Source of the DNA: an uncultured Dorea sp.
GTDB taxonomy: Bacteria > Bacillota > Clostridia > Lachnospirales > Lachnospiraceae
Direction: 5' to 3'
Assembly (NCBI RefSeq): GCF_934294775.1
Contig: NZ_CAKRAH010000045.1
Coordinates: 1-21,259 of the forward strand
Length of the DNA stretch: 21,259 nt
The translations under genes were made by a program, and so were the position numbers. The notes beneath the pieces were generated by a model that saw only the letters and a program-made list of their open reading frames with translations, was not told the DNA's origin and did no database searches. Positions 16,007 to 21,259 of the stretch are shown here, piece after piece (within the stretch, counting starts at the first letter, position 1; each line of letters starts with the position of its first letter).

Positions 16007-16269
16007 TATATCCCTTTCTTTTAAATGTTTCTATTGACAATTCAGCAAAATATCCCATTATTTTTTTGTGCATTTTTTACCATTTTATCCATACAACATT
16101 GATTTTTACATCATTTCATACTAAAATCACATTATAGCTTTTGATTGCATTGTAATCACAAGATATCTTTTATCTTTCAAATATTTTTGGAATATTTATA
16201 ACCGGATCATCTAAAAAGGATTCATACATTTATACAAAAGAAAGAATATAAAGAGAAGAGGAATCTCAT

Positions 16270-17403
16270 ATGAATAAAAAAGGAATGTCTACTATTAATT
16301 TAAAAAAGATAAACCGTTCCCGCGTTTATCAATATATCTACAAAACTCATACTACATCCAAACAGCAGATCGTACAGGATCTGCAGATGGGACTGTCTAC
16401 CGTCAGCCAGAACCTGAGTCTTTTAGAAAATGAAGGACTGATTGAACGGAATGGTTACTTTGACTCAACCGGCGGACGTAAAGCCCAGGCTATCCGTATT
16501 GTTCCGGATTTCCGCATTGCAATCGGTATCGGTGTGTTAAAAGATATGTTCCATATCACTTCTGTTGATCTGTATGGCAATGTAATGTGTACGGATACGA
16601 TTCTTCTTACTTATTCTAATACGCCGGAATACTATCATAAGGTAACAGATAACATCAAAGCTTTTATTCAAAATAATCACTACGAACCAGAGAAGATTCT
16701 CGGTATATCCATTGCAACCCAGGGAACCACTTCTCCTGATAATACACGTGTAATGTATGGAGATATCATGCACAATACAGGAATGAATATCACAGATTTT
16801 TCCAAATATCTGCCTTATGCATGTCATCTGGAGCATGATTCGAAAGCCGCCGCTTTCCTGGAATTATGGAACCATCCGGAACTTGACAGTGCCATCGTCT
16901 ACCTGTTGAATCCAAACCTTGGAGGGGCCGTGATCACTGACCGTAAGATTCATCACGGTATCTCTATGCACAGTGGTTCTCTTGAACATATGTGTATCAA
17001 TCCGGATGGTCCGCTGTGCTACTGTGGAAGCCGTGGATGCCTTGAAACTTATTGTTCTGCCAGCGCACTTTTACAGGCCGCAGGTCTGTCTGCAAAGGAA
17101 TTCTTTGAACAACTCCGAAGGAAAGAATCTCCACAGATCCTGCAGCTTTGGAAAGATTACCTGAACCATCTGGCTTTCGCCATGAAGAACCTGAATATGA
17201 TCATTGATGCTCCGGTTATCCTAAGTGGATATCTTGCTCCTTATTTTATAGAAGAAGACATCGACTATTTGTTAAAATACATCAACTCCTCTTCTATCTT
17301 TGCACTGAAAAAAGAGCAGATACTGATCGGCACACGCGGACAGTACACGCCGGCAATCGGTGCTGCGTTATTCTACGTTGACCTGTTTATCCAGCATGTG
17401 TAG
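16270..17403 (+). CDS. ROK-family transcriptional regulator (NagC/XylR-type)
   Basis: A 377-aa repressor-type protein. The N-terminal winged helix, about residues 16-62 (SKQQIVQDLQMGLSTVSQNL), is followed by a ROK sugar-binding domain. The zinc-site signature reads LCYCGSRGCLETY with Cys250, Cys252 and Cys257, and His240 nearby. The sugar-kinase aspartate position is kept (LEHDSKAAA, Asp190), but the DNA-binding domain marks it as a regulator. AGAGGA seven bases upstream supports the ATG. It is divergent from the dehydrogenase gene and is its most likely regulator, with a palindrome between them. The effector, probably a sugar, uronate or phosphate ester, is not deducible. A long hairpin terminator follows. 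Confidence 0.92.
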   Translation: MNKKGMSTINLKKINRSRVYQYIYKTHTTSKQQIVQDLQMGLSTVSQNLSLLENEGLIERNGYFDSTGGRKAQAIRIVPDFRIAIGIGVLKDMFHITSVDLYGNVMCTDTILLTYSNTPEYYHKVTDNIKAFIQNNHYEPEKILGISIATQGTTSPDNTRVMYGDIMHNTGMNITDFSKYLPYACHLEHDSKAAAFLELWNHPELDSAIVYLLNPNLGGAVITDRKIHHGISMHSGSLEHMCINPDGPLCYCGSRGCLETYCSASALLQAAGLSAKEFFEQLRRKESPQILQLWKDYLNHLAFAMKNLNMIIDAPVILSGYLAPYFIEEDIDYLLKYINSSSIFALKKEQILIGTRGQYTPAIGAALFYVDLFIQHV

Positions 17404-17426
17404 AGCACCTTATAAATACATGGCAA

Positions 17427-17502
17427 AAAAATCTGTCTATGATCCAATGTCATTCGTATCTTTATTCGTATCTTTATGACATTGGATCATAGACAGATTT
17501 TT
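17427..17502. terminator. Terminator with a 27-bp perfect stem
   Basis: Arms 17427-17453 and 17476-17502 are exact complements over 27 bases, with A- and T-runs at the base, so it is bidirectional. It serves the ROK gene and faces the kinase remnant. Two tandem copies of TCGTATCTTTAT (17454-17465 and 17466-17477) form the loop and its edge. Confidence 0.85.
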
Positions 17503-17519
17503 ATTTTCTTCTTTTCCTT

Positions 17520-18166
17520 TTATCCGCAATATTTTGCGATCGTAGCAATGACGCGCTCTATTTTCAAAGGTTTTGCCAGATGTGCATTCATTCCGGCTTC
17601 CATACTTTTCTTTGCATCTTCTTCAAATGCATTTGCAGGACATCATCAGACAGGCGCATCAGATCAAAAGCCTCATGCGCCTCGTCAATCTGAAGAAGTC
17701 CCAGAATTCCATTTAACGGAGTCCGGATATCATGTGACATTCTGGATAAGAAACTGGTCTTGGCCGCATTCGCCCTTTCTGCTTCTTCTTTTGCGGCTCT
17801 TAATTCTTCCCTGCTCTTTTCCAGGGCATCAAACGACTTTATCACAACAATATTAATGACTACAAATGCACACAAAAATGCAATTATCAATACAACGGTC
17901 ATCGGTGCAATATTAGCATTCGCAGTATTCACAGGATACGTTACGCCTATCCTGTATCCCTTGTACCGCTCACTAACCATGTAGCTCTTCATATTATTCA
18001 AATCTGTCGCCCCATAATAACGGCTGCCCGCTGTCTTCTCTGTATGTATAATTGTATCATCGCCGGTATCTTCCACCAGATACGTTGTAATAATATCCGT
18101 ATATGGCATCTTATCTATGAAGTCTTCGATTCCTTTTCCATTATATTTTTCGTATACCTCCACCAA
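17520..18166 (-). pseudogene. Remnant of a membrane hybrid histidine kinase
   Basis: The frame from 18166 down to 17588 encodes the end of an extracytoplasmic sensor (YTDIITTYLVEDTGDD), a transmembrane segment (MTVVLIIAFLCAFVVINIVV), a coiled linker and a HisKA box (FLSRMSHDIRTPLNGILGLL) with its His. It then changes frame at about 17636. The other frame, ending at the stop 17520-17522, encodes the last part of a receiver domain (ANAFEEDAKKSMEAG, MNAHLAKPLKIERV). The ATPase domain and most of the receiver are missing, as is the N-terminus, where a stop precedes the remnant and the MATE stop is only 14 bases away. The shift lies at GCAAATG (17630-17636), which can be read both as the HisKA-side LQM codons and as the receiver-side ANA codons. 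It is clearly non-functional. Confidence 0.88.
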
Positions 18167-18179
18167 GCACCGCAGGACA

Positions 18180-19544
18180 TTACTCTTTTTCCATCCGCTT
18201 TAATTCCGGCAGTACTGTGCAGAGCATCGTAATAAAGCAGATACTTCCACCAATCACATTCGATACCGGTTCAGCAAGAAATACCCCATCCGTCCCCATA
18301 TGTAACGCATATGGCATCAGATAAGTCAATGGTACCACGATGAATACTTTCCGAAGCAGCGAGAAAAAAATCGCATGCTTCTTTTTATTCAACGACTTGA
18401 ACACCGTCTGTCCCATATATTGAAGATCCATGAAGATAAATGCTGCAAAATACTGCTTTAATGCCGGAACTGCATCTTTTATAAGAGATGCATCTGAACT
18501 AAAAATTCTGATCAGTACATCTGGTATCAGAATGATTACACTCCACATAACAAGCGTATATCCAATGATCATAATCCCTAATACCATTCCTGCTTTCCTA
18601 ACTCTCGCCGGCCGCCTTGCACCGTAATTATAGCTTAAGATTGGAGAGGTTCCTTCATTGATCGCATAGATCGGAGTCTCCACAAGCTGACGTACGCTCG
18701 ATACAATCGTCATAACCGATATATAGATATCTCCTCCCGTAACAGAGAGTACATTATTACAACAAATGGTAACCAGACTATTCGTAAGCTGCATGATAAA
18801 CCCTGCCATTCCAAGGCTTACAATGTTCTTCGCATAACCGGTACATTCTGCTATCTCATGTTTATGCAAAAGCCGTACTTTCATCTCCGCTTTTCCTGTC
18901 AGAAACCAAAGAACGAAGAGTGCAGATAACGTCTGTGATAATACGGTCGCTATAGCAGCGCCACGCACTCCTAATCCCAGTACAAATATAAACAATGGAT
19001 CAAGCAGAAGATTGGCAACCGCTCCGATTGCAACCGAAAACATTCCCATGGTAGAGTATCCCTGTGCATTAATAAATGGATTCATACCAACTGCGATCAT
19101 AGAAGGCAGAGTACCGATCAGATAGATCATGATATACGGATATGCATATTCAAGCGCATCCGAAGAGGCTCCGAACAGTACCAGTACCGGACGTGCGAAC
19201 AACATTCCAAGTACCATCAGAATCAACGCACTGGCACAAACCATAGAAAAAGACGTATTCATGATCTGAACCGCCGCTTTTTCCTCTTTCTTACCTCTTT
19301 CTATTGAAAATAACGGAGCACCGCCTCCACCGAATAAATTCGCAAATGCTGTAATAATCACAACCAGCGGAAAACAGATTCCAACTGCTCCAAGTGCCGC
19401 CGTTCCCACATGTGGAATACGTGCGATATAAATACGGTCAACAATGTTATATAATAAATTCAAGATCTGGGCCACAAGCATCGGAAGTGCAGCTCCAAGA
19501 ATATTCCCCGTCACGGTTCCGTTTTCGAAATCAATTCTTTTCAT
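18180..19544 (-). CDS. MATE-family efflux transporter
   Basis: A 454-aa inner-membrane protein of about 12 transmembrane segments in two homologous halves, which exports drugs or metabolites using Na+ or H+. The N-terminus (ALPMLVAQILNLLYNIVDRI) and the second-half segment (ETPIYAINEGTSPILSYNYG) are typical of the clostridial DinF/NorM-like MATE branch. It is full length and ends with a charged tail. The start has only a distant AAGGA, but the upstream short frame ends seven bases before the ATG, so translational coupling is possible. It lies among broken genes yet appears intact. Substrate unknown. Confidence 0.93.
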   Translation of the reverse strand: MKRIDFENGTVTGNILGAALPMLVAQILNLLYNIVDRIYIARIPHVGTAALGAVGICFPLVVIITAFANLFGGGGAPLFSIERGKKEEKAAVQIMNTSFSMVCASALILMVLGMLFARPVLVLFGASSDALEYAYPYIMIYLIGTLPSMIAVGMNPFINAQGYSTMGMFSVAIGAVANLLLDPLFIFVLGLGVRGAAIATVLSQTLSALFVLWFLTGKAEMKVRLLHKHEIAECTGYAKNIVSLGMAGFIMQLTNSLVTICCNNVLSVTGGDIYISVMTIVSSVRQLVETPIYAINEGTSPILSYNYGARRPARVRKAGMVLGIMIIGYTLVMWSVIILIPDVLIRIFSSDASLIKDAVPALKQYFAAFIFMDLQYMGQTVFKSLNKKKHAIFFSLLRKVFIVVPLTYLMPYALHMGTDGVFLAEPVSNVIGGSICFITMLCTVLPELKRMEKE

Positions 19545-19551
19545 TTGTTAC

Positions 19552-19710
19552 TCATTCCTTTTCTTCATACATAGGTCTCGCTTCCGGTGCCGCACCGAGC
19601 AGTTCAGAAAGTGTCATTCCATAAGCAAACTGAATCATCGCTCCTTCGAGCATTCCCGGTGCCATCTGATTGAACATCTCAACTGCCAGCGGTTCTGCGA
19701 CAATCGCCAT
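19552..19710 (-). pseudogene. Unidentified C-terminal tail fused to the AraC remnant
   Basis: A 52-codon frame (MAIVAEPLAVEMFNQMAP, ending RPMYEEKE) stops seven bases before the MATE start. It looks like the C-terminus of a larger enzyme whose body was lost. A GH3-type glycosidase tail is a guess only. It is in the same frame as the AraC-type start at 19887 but separated from it by a stop. No ribosome site precedes its ATG. Confidence 0.5.
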
Positions 19711-19887
19711 CGAAGAGCAGTTCACCTGCTTTCAGCAATTTTTTAGAATCGATAATATATTTATCCGACTGTAGTTTTTTTGTGTTTCCGACTGATATAG
19801 TTCTTTATCGATCTGCCCATTCCCCTCAAGCAGGATCTGTTCTTCTTTTGTGATTTTCCGGAGCTCGTCGATAATCTGTGTCCGCAT
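19711..19887 (-). pseudogene. N-terminal remnant of an AraC-type regulator
   Basis: Starts at an ATG directly after the dehydrogenase stop (TAAATG) with a GGAGAAG ribosome site. The frame reads MRTQIIDELRKITKEEQILL and stops at 19732-19734. One extra A in the A7 run at about 19770 would restore KLQSDKYIIDSKKLLKAGEL, the style of N-terminus seen in AraC regulators with a cupin-like sensor domain. After that the sequence switches to unrelated coding. The sensor remainder and the helix-turn-helix domain are gone. The family call rests on the N-terminus alone. Confidence 0.6.
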
Positions 19888-20907
19888 TTATCTTCTCCAC
19901 ACACAATCCCTGTTAATTTCATCAAGGCTCGTCACACCACACATTTTCATCGTGTCTTCCAGCTCTGTTCCTATTTTTTCAATATAAGACTTCACGCCTT
20001 CTTCTGCGCCTCCGTAAACAGCCGTCACAAATGGTCTTGCAATGATCACCGCATCTGCACCTAATGCCAGTGCTTTGAATACATCCACACCACTGCGGAT
20101 TCCACCATCTACAAATATCTTCATGGAATCCCCTACTTCCAGCGCAATCTCTTCCAGCACTTCTGCTGTTGCCGGACACTGATCCAGTACACGGCCGCCA
20201 TGGTTTGATACTACTATTGCAGATGCACCTGCTTCTTTTGCTTTCAATGCCCCTTTGACTGTCATAACACCTTTCACGATAAATGGGGTTCCTGCCATCT
20301 TTACAATCTGACGGAGTTCTTCTACTGTCTTGCTTCCTGCCGGCGGCTGCATGTTTTTAAGAAACGGAAGTCCTGCCGCATCAACATCCATTGCCACTGC
20401 AAATGCTTTCGATTCATGCACCATCTCCATCTTCTCTGCAACTGTATCAATGTTCCATGGTTTTACCGTTGGAATTCCGATTCCATCCGCTTTCTGAATC
20501 GCTTTTGTCGCTGCAACCATCACATTACTATCTGTGCCATCTCCGGTAAATGCCGCAATTCCATACTTTGCACAGGCAGACACCAATATATCATTATATG
20601 CCACATCATCCAGGCAGTCTCCGTAATGTAATCCTACCGCACCAACCGGTCCGGCAAAAAATGGATATTGAAATTTCTTGCCAAAGAGCTCCAGTGATGT
20701 ATCTACCGGTTTATTCTCAGCGATTGTATCCATTTGTACACGGATTTCTTTCCATTTATCATAGTTACGGATAGCCGTATCCCCAATTCCTTTGGAACCA
20801 GGTCCCGGCATCTGATTCTTACATGCACGTCCGTTGCACTCTGGACAGGCTTTGCAATAATTTCCAATACGTGTTCTTGCATTTTCGATGCATTCTTTGT
20901 AATTCAT
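19888..20907 (-). CDS. FMN-dependent alpha-hydroxy-acid dehydrogenase with N-terminal Cys cluster
   Basis: A 339-aa cytoplasmic TIM-barrel flavoenzyme of the lactate/glycolate oxidase family, which oxidises a 2-hydroxy acid to a 2-oxo acid. FMN and substrate residues are Lys212 (FIVKGV), catalytic-type His236 and Arg239 (SNHGGRVLD), and DGGIRSG (267-273) with ALGADAVIIARP. The N-terminus is unlike classical members: C18-x2-C21-x2-C24-x4-C29 before QMPGPGSKG, suggesting a metal or Fe-S site. An anaerobe would need a non-oxygen electron acceptor. The ATG at 20907 has GGAG eight bases upstream; a longer frame to 21102 reads through the wrong frame of a dead gene. Substrate unknown. Confidence 0.9.
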   Translation of the reverse strand: MNYKECIENARTRIGNYCKACPECNGRACKNQMPGPGSKGIGDTAIRNYDKWKEIRVQMDTIAENKPVDTSLELFGKKFQYPFFAGPVGAVGLHYGDCLDDVAYNDILVSACAKYGIAAFTGDGTDSNVMVAATKAIQKADGIGIPTVKPWNIDTVAEKMEMVHESKAFAVAMDVDAAGLPFLKNMQPPAGSKTVEELRQIVKMAGTPFIVKGVMTVKGALKAKEAGASAIVVSNHGGRVLDQCPATAEVLEEIALEVGDSMKIFVDGGIRSGVDVFKALALGADAVIIARPFVTAVYGGAEEGVKSYIEKIGTELEDTMKMCGVTSLDEINRDCVWRR

Positions 20908-20929
20908 GTTCTTTTCTCCTCTCGTATTT

Positions 20930-21102
20930 CTACTTCTCTTTTTTCTTCCACTCAATCTCCAGTGGATAAAGTGTAATATTTTCAGGATCCATGCAGTTCT
21001 GATGAAACCTTGGCGAAAATACTTCTTCTCCCCAGGATACGGTCTGGTCGATTGTGCGGAAAGTATTCCTATCGGAGTCTTGATCATTTCAGCCTTTTCC
21101 AT
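20930..21102 (-). pseudogene. Remnant of an unidentified gene
   Basis: An ATG at 21102, two bases before the oxidoreductase stop, opens MEKAEMIKTPIGI. A second frame, open from about 21088 to the stop at 20930-20932, reads like a real C-terminus (DQTVSWGEEVFSPRFHQNC, then MDPENITLYPLEIEWKKKEK). The start and end are in different frames and too close together for a whole protein, so an internal deletion or frameshift is likely. I do not recognise the family. Confidence 0.5.
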
Positions 21103-21103
21103 C

Positions 21104-21259
21104 CTAATATCCGATCTCCTTCAGAATCCGGTCAACAAGTCTCGCATTTTTCACGGAAAATTCTTCTGTAACTACAGGCATCTCATTTTCTGCAATACAT
21201 CTTCCGAATTCTTCTATTTCCAGACGGTAATTCTGTGGGACTTCTATCGTCTTTTTTTC
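21104..21259 (-). CDS. Gfo/Idh/MocA-family oxidoreductase, C-terminal part
   Basis: The last 51 codons of a gene running off the right edge. The reading contains VPQNYRLEIEEFGRCIAENE, VVTEEFSVKNARL and a final RILKEIGY, the typical C-terminus of Gfo/Idh/MocA NAD(P)-dependent sugar dehydrogenases (FGRCI..., EEFS.KNARL.D..L). The N-terminal Rossmann domain is outside the window, so the substrate is unknown. It would be the first gene of the unit that includes the following remnant and the FMN dehydrogenase. Confidence 0.85.
   Translation of the reverse strand, partial: EKKTIEVPQNYRLEIEEFGRCIAENEMPVVTEEFSVKNARLVDRILKEIGY

Noticed and set aside
15890..16269. A possible riboswitch or small RNA in the long divergent spacer
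   Set aside because: The spacer is AT-rich with one short palindrome; no conserved riboswitch core or T-box signature is visible.
17404..17426. A seventh copy of the interspersed repeat after the ROK gene
   Set aside because: Only AAATACATGGCAAA resembles copy B1; too short to count.
20908..21102. A 65-residue N-terminal extension of the FMN dehydrogenase
   Set aside because: A strong ribosome site precedes the ATG at 20907, and the upstream part reads a dead gene in the wrong frame.
1..21259. CRISPR arrays, prophage or insertion sequences
   Set aside because: No regularly spaced identical repeats with unique spacers, no transposase, integrase or phage structural motifs in any frame examined.

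Overview
The window looks like chromosome of a gut-type Clostridia, most likely a Lachnospiraceae. The reasons are moderate-to-low G+C with AT-rich spacers, strong Shine-Dalgarno sites, a PTS/LacI sucrose locus, an AGCS symporter, a large GGDEF/histidine-kinase hybrid, and anaerobe-style enzymes. The species cannot be named from sequence alone. No rRNA, tRNA, CRISPR, transposase or phage gene was seen. Almost all genes are on the minus strand; only an RluA-type pseudouridine synthase (2413-3312) and a ROK-family regulator (16270-17403) are on plus.

Layout, left to right. 1-2113: thioredoxin, an aldose-1-epimerase-family enzyme and a Nudix hydrolase, all minus. 2413-3312: pseudouridine synthase (+). 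3372-9071: a minus-strand signalling and transport block. In transcription order it is a 1047-aa membrane sensor (GGDEF, PAS-like regions, histidine kinase, receiver), then a RelA/SpoT-type nucleotide synthetase-domain protein 47 bases after the kinase stop, then an AGCS amino-acid symporter with its own promoter and a perfect 14-bp palindrome at its transcription start. 9391-13957: a sucrose regulon (LacI-type repressor, then PTS EIIBCA and sucrose-6-phosphate hydrolase) with a strong promoter flanked by two GGAAnCGGTTCC-type operators. 14270-17403: a long-chain polyol/uronate dehydrogenase and a divergent ROK regulator. 17520-21259: a deletion-scarred segment with an intact MATE transporter and an intact FMN hydroxy-acid dehydrogenase, interleaved with remnants of a hybrid kinase, an AraC-type regulator, an unidentified tail, another unidentified gene, and the end of a Gfo/Idh/MocA oxidoreductase cut by the window edge.

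How the genes work together. EIIBCA imports sucrose as sucrose-6-phosphate and the GH32 enzyme splits it into glucose-6-phosphate and fructose; the repressor and probably CcpA control them. The kinase/GGDEF hybrid and the RelA-like protein are likely co-transcribed, which would put two nucleotide second messengers (c-di-GMP and (p)ppGpp) in one unit.

The least ordinary pattern is a family of about 37-45-base interspersed repeats, six copies at five spacers. All lie in the same orientation, outside genes, and beside terminators and promoters; one forms part of the lacI leader and creates a false N-terminal extension of that reading frame.
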